Made by a program: the position numbers and the translations under genes. Shown here piece by piece: positions 15,525 to 23,755 of a DNA stretch of 64,000 nucleotides (positions are counted from its first letter, which is position 1; each line of letters opens with the position of its first letter). Source of the DNA: [Actinomadura] parvosata subsp. kistnae (GTDB taxonomy: Bacteria; Actinomycetota; Actinomycetes; Streptosporangiales; Streptosporangiaceae). The notes under the pieces were generated by a model. That model searched no databases. It was not told the origin of the DNA and was given only the letters and a program-made list of their open reading frames with translations. Location of the stretch: the NCBI RefSeq assembly GCF_900323885.1, contig NZ_OOHJ01000018.1, forward strand, positions 2,839,001 to 2,903,000. Reading direction: 5' to 3'.

Positions 15525-15980
15525 TCACTCCTGCTGGGGGTGGCGGAGCTGGTAGGGGCCGGTGGTCTCGGAGGTCGGCGCCGGCGACATCCCCGCCGCC
15601 AGGAGTTGTGCACGGAGCGTGACCACCGTACGGTCGAGCGCCCGGATCTGCGCCTGAAGGCGGCGGATCTGGTCGCGCATCGCCGTGGACGCGCTCTGCT
15701 CGGCGGCCAGGTCCGTGCTCACCTGGCTGGCCTGACTCTGCATCCGCGTGAGCTGCTTCTCCAGCTGGTCGAGCGCGTCCTCGTAGATGGTCTTGGCACG
15801 CAGGAACGCCTCGGCGTCCACCTTGGAGCGCTCCAGCTCCGCCTGCCGCTCGACCTGGAGCAGCGCGGTCTGGTGGGTCTTCCTGTTGGCGTCGGTGGCC
15901 GAGCGGAAGGCGAGGTAGGCCACTCCGAGCGGGACCGCGCCGATCGCGACCTGGATGAGGATGTCAGTCAGGCTCGACAT
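15525..15980 (-). CDS. Membrane-anchored coiled-coil protein
   Basis: The 151-residue product has one N-terminal membrane helix (ILIQVAIGAVPLGVAYLAF). A long coiled coil follows (about residues 30-125, rich in Q, E, K and R heptads such as QLEKQLTRMQSQASQV), then a short Pro/Thr tail. It overlaps the preceding PAS-domain gene by 17 bases, so the two are probably co-translated and may form a complex at the membrane. Similar small anchored coiled coils occur in actinophages, but no phage genes surround this one. The function is unknown. Confidence 0.7.
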   Translation of the reverse strand: MSSLTDILIQVAIGAVPLGVAYLAFRSATDANRKTHQTALLQVERQAELERSKVDAEAFLRAKTIYEDALDQLEKQLTRMQSQASQVSTDLAAEQSASTAMRDQIRRLQAQIRALDRTVVTLRAQLLAAGMSPAPTSETTGPYQLRHPQQE

Positions 15981-16722
15981 CGGCGCCTCGCATGGGCCTG
16001 ATCACTCCGGTGTAGGAGATGCCGTCGTCGCTGTGCCAGGCGTTGACGGTCAGCGCGATGGGGAACTCGCTGCCGTCGCGCCGCAGCCCGACCAGCGGGA
16101 TGATGCGGCCCGCCAGCCCGGACACCCCGGTGGCGCGCACCTTGGCCAGGCCCGCGGCGTGCTGCTCGCGCAGGCGTGGCGGCATGAGGATGGTCAGCGG
16201 CCGGCCCACCGCCTCTTCGGTGCTCCACCCGAATAACTTGGCGGCCTGCGGGTTCCACGACTGGATGAGCCCCTGGGCGTCGGCGACGATGACCGCCGCG
16301 CCGCCGGTGGCGCTTTCGACCGTGACGGCCTCCGGCCAGGTGGCGATCAGCGCGATCCAGCCGCCGAACGCCAGCCACACCGCCGCCCCCACCCAGCCGC
16401 GCGGGTTGTCGCCGGTGAAGGTGGAGATCAGGTAGACCAGGCCGTACAGCAGGAGGAGTGCCGTGGCCGCCGCGAAGGCGATGCGGTCGGAGCGCAGGAA
16501 CATCTGCACCAGGCAGAGTGCCCCCGTCGCGCACCAGGCCAGCGCCCACACGCGCAGCGGGGCGACGGCGGCCAGCGCCGCGTAGTTGGGGGCCATGCGC
16601 GGCGCGGCCGGGGGGAACGCCAGGGAGGCGGCGATGGCCAGGCACAGCAGGCCCACGAAAGCCAGCGACGCGCCGCGCCGGCCGATGCGGTGCAGGACGC
16701 GCGTGAGGGTTCCGTTACTCAC
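15964..16722 (-). CDS. Membrane protein with a C-terminal PAS domain
   Basis: The 252-residue product has about four membrane helices in residues 15-135. A PAS domain follows (about 140-245: AAVIVADAQGLIQSWNPQAAKLFGWSTEEAVGRPLTILMPPRLRE, then DGSEFPIALTVNAW). No kinase, cyclase or other output domain is attached, so a signal must pass to a partner, possibly the overlapping coiled-coil protein. The ligand or cofactor cannot be told. Confidence 0.8.
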   Translation of the reverse strand: MSNGTLTRVLHRIGRRGASLAFVGLLCLAIAASLAFPPAAPRMAPNYAALAAVAPLRVWALAWCATGALCLVQMFLRSDRIAFAAATALLLLYGLVYLISTFTGDNPRGWVGAAVWLAFGGWIALIATWPEAVTVESATGGAAVIVADAQGLIQSWNPQAAKLFGWSTEEAVGRPLTILMPPRLREQHAAGLAKVRATGVSGLAGRIIPLVGLRRDGSEFPIALTVNAWHSDDGISYTGVIRPMRGADVEPD

Positions 16723-16819
16723 GGTCGCTAGATTAATGCACTTAGTTAGTTTTTGCGGGTGGTTGCAGGAAGCGAACCGACCACTGGACCGGCCGGTGGC
16801 GGCTCGTTAGAGTAACCGC

Positions 16820-17038
16820 ATGACTACAGTGGGTTACGACGTAGAAGCGCTCCGCACCGCGTTCCCCGACTGGTCGTTCTTCTTCAGCGACGAGGGGGTC
16901 CTCTACGCGACCAGGCGCGGAGTCCGGCTCGACGACGCCGACATCCTCAAGGGCCTGCACCAGACGGTCAGCGCCAACGACGTGGAAACGGTGGTCGACC
17001 TCCTCCAAGACCAGGAGCGCGTGGCCGCCATGTCATAG
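16820..17038 (+). CDS. Small hypothetical protein
   Basis: This 72-residue soluble protein (MTTVGYDVEALRTAFPDWSF) has a compact alpha/beta look with aromatic residues near the N-terminus and an acidic C-terminal helix. It lies between the PAS-protein promoter region and the convergent FxsT gene, eight bases from the latter's stop. No family is recognised. Coding potential is supported by codon position GC bias and a clean ATG, but no strong ribosome-binding site is seen. Confidence 0.55.
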   Translation: MTTVGYDVEALRTAFPDWSFFFSDEGVLYATRRGVRLDDADILKGLHQTVSANDVETVVDLLQDQERVAAMS

Positions 17039-17045
17039 CACCGGG

Positions 17046-19577
17046 TCACAGCACGGGAGGGTCGAAGTCGAAGTCGAGGCGGCGGCGCTGCTCCGCCACG
17101 TCGACGTCGGGGTGGCCCGGCCCCAGCACGCGCAGGTAACGCTGGAGCGTGTCGGCCTTGAGCGCCTCCGCCTCGTTCTTCTCGCCGAGCTGGGCCAGGT
17201 CGACCACCAGGTTCGCGGCCGCCGCGAGCGTCAGGGGGTGGTCGGGGCCGAGCAGCTCGCGCAGCCGGCTCAGCGTGTTCTCGCCCAGCCGCCTGGCCCG
17301 CTCGTGCTCGCCCATCTCGGCCAGGTCGCTGGCGAGGTTGATCGCGCAGGTGAGCGTGAAGTGGTGGTCGCGGGTCAGCCGGCGGTCGAGCCCGTCGAGC
17401 GCCTGGTTGTCGACCCGCACCGCCTCGTCCGCGCGCCCGTTGACCCGCAGCAGCAGGGCGAGGTTGGTGTCGCAGCCGTACTTGAACGGGTGGTCCGCGC
17501 CGTACATCGTCTCGAACTGCGGGGTCAGCTCCTCCAGCAGGGCCAGGGCCTCGGCCGTCTCGCCCGAGGTCCGCTGCGCGTTGGCCAGGCACAGGCCGGC
17601 GGCCAGCGTGTCGGGGTGGTGCATGCCGACGTTGCGCACCTGCAGCTCGAAGGTGCGGTGCGCCAGGTCGAGGGCCTCTTCGGCCTTGGCGTCGCGGCGC
17701 TTGGCGATCGACAGGTCCTTCGCCACGCGCAGCGTCCACGGGTGCTCGACGCCGAGCTGCTCGACGCCGAACTCGTAGGCGTCCTCGCCGATGTCGCAGG
17801 CCTCGCGGTACTTGCCGCTCAGCCGTACGACGCGGGCCAGGCCGTTCCAGGACGACAGCACGTTCATGCTGCTGACCTGCGAGCCCGGCCGCCGCTGCAG
17901 GCGGAACGTGGTGGACTGCAGGTCGAGGGCGCGCTCGTAGTCGCCGAGCAGCAGGTAGTCGAGGGCGAGGTTGTTCATGGCGCGCAGGGTGCGCCGGTGC
18001 TCGCGGCCGAAGACCTCCTCGTGGCGGCGCAGCGAGTCGAGGTCGTGCTGCAGCGCCGCCGCGAAGTCGCCGCGGAAGCGCAGGTCGGCGCCGTGGCTGT
18101 TGAGCAGGAGCAGCGTCTCCTCGTGGTCTTCGCCCAGGACCTCGCGCATCCGCACGAGCAGGCGCTGGTTGAGGGAGAACGACTCGCCGAGGTTGCCCAG
18201 CTCGCGCAGGATGATGGCCTGGTGCCGCTGTGCCGACAAAACGTTCTGGTCGTCGTCGCCGCTGGTGGCCCGCCACTGGGCGATGCACCGGTCGACCAGC
18301 GACTGCGCCGACTTGAAGTCGCCGGAGGAGTAGAGGTAGCGCATCATCGTCAGCGTGAAGCGCCGGATGCGCGGGTCTTCCGACTGGTCCACCTGCGAGG
18401 GCGTGACGTGGCCGAGCAGGCCGCCGAAGCGGGGCCAGGCGGCGGTGTCGTCGGGCTCGTACGGGTCTGCCGCGGCCGCAAGGAGCAGGTGGGCCTCCTT
18501 GCGCATGGCCTCGCGCTCCTCGGCTGACAGCTCGTCGCGCAGCAGCGCCTGGACCAGGCGGTGGATCTGCAGCGTGCGGCTCGCCGAGTCGATCCTGACC
18601 AGGGCGTAGCGGCCCAGCTCGCGCAGGATGCGGCTGGTCAGGATGGGGTCGGCCAGCGTCTCGGCCAGCATCGACCCCTCGGCGAACTCGGGGGGCAGCC
18701 GGTCGAACAGGTCGCGCGGGATCGGCTCAGGGCCGAAGAAGGCGCAGCAGCGCAGCAGCTCGACCGCGATGGGCATGCGGGTGGTCAGCTGCGAGACCGA
18801 CAGCGCCCACGCGGCCGACATCGACAGCGGGTAGTCGGCCGGCTTGTTGGTGCCGAGCAGCCGGGTGGTCTGCTCGTCGAGCAGCCTGAGGTAGTCCTTC
18901 ACCGAGATCGTGGTCTCGACCTGGAGGGCGCCCGCCTGCTCCAGCGCCAGCGGCAGGTCGCCCAGCGCCTCGGCCAGCTCGTCGGCCTCGGTCTCGGTGA
19001 TGCCGTGCGGCACCCGCTTGATCAGGAACTCGATGCTCTCGGCGCGGGGGAAGACGTCGACCGCCAGGGTGTCGACGACGCCCTGCCAGCTGTGGTTGCG
19101 GGAGGTGATCAGCACGTGCCCCGGGCCTCTGGGCGCGATCGCGTTGATCTCGTCGACCTCGTCGGCGTTGTCGAAGATCAGCAGCCACTTCGTGTACGGG
19201 ACGCCGCGGCGCAGCGCGTCGAGCGCGGCCTCGGCCGCCTCCTCCACGCCCGTCGAGGGGCCGATCGGCAGCCGTAACTCGCGGGCGAGCCCGGCCAGCG
19301 AGGACTTCACCAGCATCGGCTGGTCGGCGGGGATCCACCAGACCAGTTCGTACTCCTTGCGGAAGCGGTGGGCGTACTCGATGGCGAGCTGGGTCTTGCC
19401 CACGCCGCCGAGGCCGTGCAGGGCGTGCGGCACCACCGCCGTGACGTCGGACATCAGCCCTTCGTGGAGCGACCGCAGCAGGTCGACGCGACCCGTGAAG
19501 TTCATGTTCCGCTGCGGTACCCGGCCCCAAATAGCGGGAAGTTGCCCGGATTCCGGCGAATAGTGCGAAACCGACAC
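17046..19577 (-). CDS. fxsT: FxSxx-COOH system tetratricopeptide repeat STAND protein
   Basis: This 843-residue protein starts at GTG. An N-terminal NB-ARC/STAND ATPase follows RNMNFTGR: Walker A GLGGVGKT at 55-62, Walker B LLIFDNADE near 130, GLPL-like GDLPLALEQAG near 205, and a winged-helix region. From about residue 420 it is built of tetratricopeptide repeats of the HPxTLxAxxNLA type (for example HPLTLAAAANLV, RDHHFTLTCAINLA). This is the domain order of the TPR protein linked to FxSxx-COOH peptides in actinobacteria. It is divergent from the precursor gene at 19728 across a 150-bp promoter region. Its likely role is a signal-sensing switch for the peptide system; the mechanism is not known. 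Confidence 0.88.
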   Translation of the reverse strand: MSVSHYSPESGQLPAIWGRVPQRNMNFTGRVDLLRSLHEGLMSDVTAVVPHALHGLGGVGKTQLAIEYAHRFRKEYELVWWIPADQPMLVKSSLAGLARELRLPIGPSTGVEEAAEAALDALRRGVPYTKWLLIFDNADEVDEINAIAPRGPGHVLITSRNHSWQGVVDTLAVDVFPRAESIEFLIKRVPHGITETEADELAEALGDLPLALEQAGALQVETTISVKDYLRLLDEQTTRLLGTNKPADYPLSMSAAWALSVSQLTTRMPIAVELLRCCAFFGPEPIPRDLFDRLPPEFAEGSMLAETLADPILTSRILRELGRYALVRIDSASRTLQIHRLVQALLRDELSAEEREAMRKEAHLLLAAAADPYEPDDTAAWPRFGGLLGHVTPSQVDQSEDPRIRRFTLTMMRYLYSSGDFKSAQSLVDRCIAQWRATSGDDDQNVLSAQRHQAIILRELGNLGESFSLNQRLLVRMREVLGEDHEETLLLLNSHGADLRFRGDFAAALQHDLDSLRRHEEVFGREHRRTLRAMNNLALDYLLLGDYERALDLQSTTFRLQRRPGSQVSSMNVLSSWNGLARVVRLSGKYREACDIGEDAYEFGVEQLGVEHPWTLRVAKDLSIAKRRDAKAEEALDLAHRTFELQVRNVGMHHPDTLAAGLCLANAQRTSGETAEALALLEELTPQFETMYGADHPFKYGCDTNLALLLRVNGRADEAVRVDNQALDGLDRRLTRDHHFTLTCAINLASDLAEMGEHERARRLGENTLSRLRELLGPDHPLTLAAAANLVVDLAQLGEKNEAEALKADTLQRYLRVLGPGHPDVDVAEQRRRLDFDFDPPVL

Positions 19578-19727
19578 GATTACCGCCTCCGCTAGACCCG
19601 GTCTTTATTGGAGCTTAGACGTCGTGCAGATGCAGGTGAAGCCCACATAGACTGCCACTCTCGCCTTCAGTTCTCAACCGTGCAAGGATGAGACCCGCAC
19701 AGTTGTCTTCCGGGCCCGGAGAGTGTT
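19578..19727. promoter_or_regulatory. Divergent promoter region of the FxSxx-COOH cluster
   Basis: This 150-bp region serves the leftward FxsT gene and the rightward fxsA operon. GGAGAG lies four bases before the fxsA ATG as its ribosome-binding site. No clear operator palindrome is seen. Confidence 0.45.
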
Positions 19728-19892
19728 ATGGACAGCGCAGAAGGAGAATACGGCGGCGGTCTTCTCGACGTCAGCGGATGGAGCTTGAGCGACCTCGACG
19801 GGTTGCCCTCCACCCCCCTGACGTCGGCCCTGCGCCGGTTGGTCGACGAGGCGGGGTCCGGCCCGGTCGCGGGGTTCCAGTCGGCGTTGTGA
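19728..19892 (+). CDS. fxsA: FxSxx-COOH cyclophane RiPP precursor peptide
   Basis: A 54-residue peptide starts at an ATG preceded by GGAGAG. Its sequence runs MDSAEGEYGGGLLDVSGWSL, continues through a leader with SDLDGLPSTPLTSALRRLV, and ends GPVAGFQSAL at the stop codon. The C-terminal five residues FQSAL fit the FxSxx-COOH rule exactly. Known FxsB enzymes cross-link the aromatic residue to the third residue of the F-x-S motif, giving a strained three-residue cyclophane. The gene opens the operon that contains the maturase FxsB (22517). It is short but strongly supported by motif and context. Confidence 0.92.
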   Translation: MDSAEGEYGGGLLDVSGWSLSDLDGLPSTPLTSALRRLVDEAGSGPVAGFQSAL

Positions 19893-19983
19893 AACGCCGT
19901 TGCCGTGACTTGGCCTGAATCATCAGGATTGTGTGACAGATATTTAATTCTCAAGGCACATGATGTGATGTCGGGATGGGCGC

Positions 19984-20862
19984 GTGAAGGATGCCGACTG
20001 GGACCGCTTGGTCCGGCAGTTGCGTCGCGGGGATTGCACGCCCCTTCTCGGCGCCGGCGCGTGTTCCGGACGGTTACCGACCGGCAAACAGCTCAGCCAA
20101 AAATTCGCCGGCATCTACCGATACCCGTTCACTGACGTCCACAACTTACCGCGCGTCATGCATTACGCCGTCACGGCCAACGGCGACCCGGTCGACCTCA
20201 AGCATCAGGTCTGCACCTACCTCCAGGAGTACGAACCGCCCGCCGGGGATCCCCCGCCCGCGATCGACCCCCACGAGGTGCTGGCCAAGTTCCCCATCAA
20301 GACCTTCCTCACCACCAACTACGACGACTTCATGGCCAACGCGCTGCTCCAGGAGAAGTCGTGCCGCAAGAACCCCACCAGCACGTTCCCGAAATGGTGG
20401 GACACCGAGGAAGAAGAGCCCCACATCGAGCTGCCCACTCATGAGGAGCCGCTGATCTACCACCTGCACGGCCGCTGGGACGAGCCGGGCTCGCTGGTGC
20501 TCACCGACGACGACTACCTGACGTACCTGGTGAACATGGTCGAGGCGCGCGCCGCCAACGACCAGCCGCCGCTGCCCAGCACCGTGATCCAGGCGATGAC
20601 CTCCCACCCTCTCCTGTTCGTGGGCTACAGCCTCCAGGACTGGAACTTTCGTGTGCTGTTCCACGGGCTGCTCAAGGCCATGCCGCTGATCATGAGACGC
20701 CGGCACATCAGCGTGCAACTGATGCCGGATCTGAACGAAAGCGTGGCCGACGCGGCAGAGCGCGCGCACGAATATCTGGAGAAGTATCTCAACGACTGGA
20801 GCATCACGATCTTCATCGGCACCACGCAGGAGTTCTTCGAGCAACTGCAGTGGAGGATGTGA
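19984..20862 (+). CDS. SIR2-like domain protein (putative NADase) in the RiPP operon
   Basis: This 292-residue protein begins at GTG and is almost wholly a SIR2-like fold. It shows LLGAGACSG near 22, FLTTNYDDF near 108-116, IYHLHGRWDEP near 158 and LLFVGYSLQDWNF near 217. The Asn of TTNYD and the His of HLHG, used by SIR2-type NADases, are present. In bacterial defence such domains deplete NAD+ on activation. Here it stands alone, 10 bp before an nSTAND ATPase and within a RiPP operon where other actinobacteria often carry a TIR-like FxsC. Effector function is inference. Confidence 0.85.
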   Translation: MKDADWDRLVRQLRRGDCTPLLGAGACSGRLPTGKQLSQKFAGIYRYPFTDVHNLPRVMHYAVTANGDPVDLKHQVCTYLQEYEPPAGDPPPAIDPHEVLAKFPIKTFLTTNYDDFMANALLQEKSCRKNPTSTFPKWWDTEEEEPHIELPTHEEPLIYHLHGRWDEPGSLVLTDDDYLTYLVNMVEARAANDQPPLPSTVIQAMTSHPLLFVGYSLQDWNFRVLFHGLLKAMPLIMRRRHISVQLMPDLNESVADAAERAHEYLEKYLNDWSITIFIGTTQEFFEQLQWRM

Positions 20863-20872
20863 GGGGCGGCGC

Positions 20873-22510
20873 ATGCCGGACACCGATCCGCGCGTGAACC
20901 CGTACGTGGGCCTGCGCCCTTACCGGCGCGAGGAGAGCATGCTGTTCTACGGCCGGGAGCGGGAGGCGCAGGAGGTCGCCACCCTCTGGCAGGCCACCGG
21001 GCTCACCGTGCTCTACGGCGCCTCGGGCGTGGGGAAGACCTCCCTGCTCAACGCCGGGATCCTGCCGCTGCTCGACCCCGAGCGCACCGACGTGCTGCCC
21101 GTGGCGCGGATCGGCGCGCACCTGGCCCCGTCGGAGTCGGGCGGGAACCCGTACGTCGTGGCGCTGCTGTCGTCGTGGAGCCCCGAGCTGAGCCCGGAGC
21201 GGCTCGCGGCGTCCACGATCAGCGAATACCTGGCGGACAGGCCCGAGCGCACCGACCTCTACGGCGACCCCGTGCCGATCCTCGCGGCCATCGACCAGGC
21301 GGAGGAGATCTTCCACGGCTCCCCGTTCCTGGAGAAGGAGCGCAAGGCGTTCCTGGAGCAGCTCGCCACCGCCGTGCGCAAGCACCCCGGGCTGCACGTC
21401 CTGCTGTCGCTGCGCGAGGAGTACCTCTTCCTCGTGCTGCCCTACGAGCGCCCGATCGGGCAGGGCTCGCGCACCCGCTTCCACCTGCACCCCCTCAGCC
21501 TCGCCAAGGCGAAGGAGGCCGTGCGCAAGCCGCTCGTCCACACGCACCGGACGATCACGCGGGCCGCCGCCGACCTGCTCATCGACGAGCTGCGCACGGT
21601 CGACTTCGTCAACGAGATCGGCGAGACCTCGACCATCCAGCTCGACACCGTCGAGCCGATCCAGCTCCAGGTGGTGTGCTCCGCGCTCTGGGCGTCCCTG
21701 CCCGCGGAGGTCACCGAGATCACCGAGGACCACGCCCGCCTCTACGCCCAGGTCGAGGAGTTCCTCTTCGAGTTCTACAAACGCACGATCGCCGAGGTCG
21801 CAAGCGAGTACAACGTGCCGGCGACCGAGATCCGCTACTGGATGCGCAACGTCTTCATCACCGAGCACGGCACCAGGAACGCCGTGTACGAAGGGCTGCG
21901 TGCCACCCAGGGCATGCCCAACGAGATCGTGCGCGCGCTGGAGGACCGCCACCTGCTGCGCGCCGAGCAGCGGCTCGGCATCCGCTGGTACGAGCTGACC
22001 CACGACCGGCTCATCGCCCCCGTCTCCCGCTCCGACTCGCCCGAGTCGTCCCTGCGCGAGGCCCGCCTGGCGCTGCAGGAACGCGACTGGGAAGGCGCCA
22101 GCCGGCTGGCCGACGCCGCCGTGCGGGCCGCCGACGCGGGCGCCTCCTGGGTACGCGCGGAGGCGGCGGAGATCTTCGCCAGCGTCGCCGCCGCCAGAGG
22201 GGAGATCCACATCGCCCGCAAGTACTGCGAGGAGGCGGCGGGCATCTTCGCCGAGCGGCAGCGCTTCGACGGCGTGGCCAGGGCGCTGACCACCGACGGC
22301 CTCCTGTGGCTGGCTCAGGGAGATCCGATGCGGGCCATCGAACGCATCAGCGCCGCTCTCAACTGGGCGCCGAACGACGTGGCCGCCCGCGTCGCGCTGG
22401 CCGAGGCGCTGCTCAAATCGGGCACTCCGAAGGCGGCCGACGCGATCATCAGCGGCCTGCCTTCAGATCTTGCCCAGCAGACCCTGAAAAAGCTTCGCGA
22501 CCCTTCGTGA
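20873..22510 (+). CDS. nSTAND-type NTPase with C-terminal TPR-like helices
   Basis: The 545-residue protein starts with the nSTAND1 signature NPYVGLRPYRREESMLFYGR. Walker A YGASGVGKTS follows at about 47-56, Walker B-like PILAAIDQAEEIF near 140, and a helical lid with SLREEYLF. Residues beyond about 390 form alpha-helical repeats (AAEIFASVAAARGEIHIARKYCEEAAG). STAND ATPases sense a trigger and oligomerise to activate a partner. The gene is 10 bp after the SIR2 protein and six bp before fxsB, so a SIR2 effector and STAND sensor split over two chains is likely. No own effector domain is visible. Confidence 0.82.
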   Translation: MPDTDPRVNPYVGLRPYRREESMLFYGREREAQEVATLWQATGLTVLYGASGVGKTSLLNAGILPLLDPERTDVLPVARIGAHLAPSESGGNPYVVALLSSWSPELSPERLAASTISEYLADRPERTDLYGDPVPILAAIDQAEEIFHGSPFLEKERKAFLEQLATAVRKHPGLHVLLSLREEYLFLVLPYERPIGQGSRTRFHLHPLSLAKAKEAVRKPLVHTHRTITRAAADLLIDELRTVDFVNEIGETSTIQLDTVEPIQLQVVCSALWASLPAEVTEITEDHARLYAQVEEFLFEFYKRTIAEVASEYNVPATEIRYWMRNVFITEHGTRNAVYEGLRATQGMPNEIVRALEDRHLLRAEQRLGIRWYELTHDRLIAPVSRSDSPESSLREARLALQERDWEGASRLADAAVRAADAGASWVRAEAAEIFASVAAARGEIHIARKYCEEAAGIFAERQRFDGVARALTTDGLLWLAQGDPMRAIERISAALNWAPNDVAARVALAEALLKSGTPKAADAIISGLPSDLAQQTLKKLRDPS

Positions 22511-22516
22511 CTGATT

Positions 22517-23755
22517 ATGCTCGACGGCCATGACACCAGACCCGGGGGCAGGCCGGCCTTGCCTGAGTGGCCTCTAACACTCGACCTGGCCGCGCTGGCG
22601 GCGAGCGGCTGGCGGCCCACCCCGTTCCGGCAGTTCATCCTGAAAATTCACAGCAGATGTGACCTCGCCTGCACGTACTGCTACATGTACGAGATGGCCG
22701 ACCAGAGCTGGCGGTCACAACCACTGCGCATGGCGCCCGACGTGGTGACGGCGGTCGCGGCGCGCATCGCCGAGCACGTACGCGCGCACGACCTCCCGTC
22801 CGTCGAGCTGATCCTGCACGGCGGCGAGCCGCTCCTCGTCAGCCCCGAGGAGATCGAGCGGCTGGTCGGCACCGTGCGCGACGCGGTCGAGGCCGACGTC
22901 GCCGTGACCGCGCAGACCAACGGGGTGCGGCTCGACCGGACGTACCTGAGCCTGTTCGACCGGCTCGGCATCGGCGTCGGCGTCAGCCTCGACGGCGACC
23001 GGCAGGCGCACGACCGCAGCCGCACCACCGCCGACGGGCGGGGCAGCTACCACAAGGTGGCCGCCGGCCTGCGACTGCTGGCCGAGCCGCCGTTCGAGCG
23101 GCTGTTCCGCGGCCTGCTGTGCATCGTCGACCTGCGCAACGACCCGACGGAGACCTACCGGGCCCTGCTCGGCTTCGGGCCGCCCACGATCGACTTCCTG
23201 CTGCCGCACGGCACCTGGGCGCAGCCGCCGCCCGGGCTGGGCCGCGACGACGGCGCGACGCCGTACGCGGACTGGCTGATCGAGATCTTCGACCAGTGGT
23301 ACGCCGCGCCCGCCCGGCCCGCGAACGTGCGCCTGTTCGACGAGATCATCTACCTGCTCGTCGGCGGGGCGTCGGCCAGCGAGCAGATCGGCCTGTCACC
23401 CACTGCCATGGTGGTCGTGGAGACGGACGGCACGATCGAGCAGTCGGACATCCTCAAGTCCGCCTACGAGGGTGCACCACTCACCGGGCTGCACGTGTCG
23501 CGCGATTCCTTCGACGACGCGCTCCGCCTGCCCGGCATCGCCGCACGTCAGATCGGCTGGGACGCGCTGTCGGACACGTGCCGCGCCTGCGAGGTCGCGC
23601 GCGTCTGTGGCGGCGGCCACTATGCTCATCGCTATCGGCCTGGCAGCGGATTCCGCAACCCCTCGGTCTACTGCGCCGACCTGCTGCGACTCATCACTCA
23701 CGTCGCAAACACGATCAAACGTGACCTCATGGCACTGCAGAAGGACTTCCGATGA
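22517..23755 (+). CDS. fxsB: Radical SAM/SPASM maturase of the FxSxx-COOH peptide
   Basis: The 412-residue protein has the radical SAM cluster motif CDLACTYC (C48, C52, C55) followed by YMYE, a GGEPLL SAM-binding segment, and a C-terminal Cys-rich region (TCRACEVARVCGGGHYAHRY and NPSVYC) that fits a SPASM-type auxiliary cluster. The CGGGHYAHRY stretch is characteristic of the FxsB group. It should generate a carbon-carbon cross-link in the F-x-S core of FxsA. It overlaps the HExxH gene by four bases. The ATG at 22517 has a weak ribosome-binding site and may depend on coupling to the upstream gene. Confidence 0.9.
   Translation: MLDGHDTRPGGRPALPEWPLTLDLAALAASGWRPTPFRQFILKIHSRCDLACTYCYMYEMADQSWRSQPLRMAPDVVTAVAARIAEHVRAHDLPSVELILHGGEPLLVSPEEIERLVGTVRDAVEADVAVTAQTNGVRLDRTYLSLFDRLGIGVGVSLDGDRQAHDRSRTTADGRGSYHKVAAGLRLLAEPPFERLFRGLLCIVDLRNDPTETYRALLGFGPPTIDFLLPHGTWAQPPPGLGRDDGATPYADWLIEIFDQWYAAPARPANVRLFDEIIYLLVGGASASEQIGLSPTAMVVVETDGTIEQSDILKSAYEGAPLTGLHVSRDSFDDALRLPGIAARQIGWDALSDTCRACEVARVCGGGHYAHRYRPGSGFRNPSVYCADLLRLITHVANTIKRDLMALQKDFR

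Noticed and set aside
15525..16722. PAS and coiled-coil membrane genes as a prophage remnant
   Set aside because: The small anchored coiled coil resembles phage proteins, but no other phage gene, integrase or att repeat is near.
16820..17038. The small protein as an antitoxin or second RiPP precursor
   Set aside because: No toxin partner is adjacent and its C-terminus (RVAAMS) lacks the FxSxx motif.
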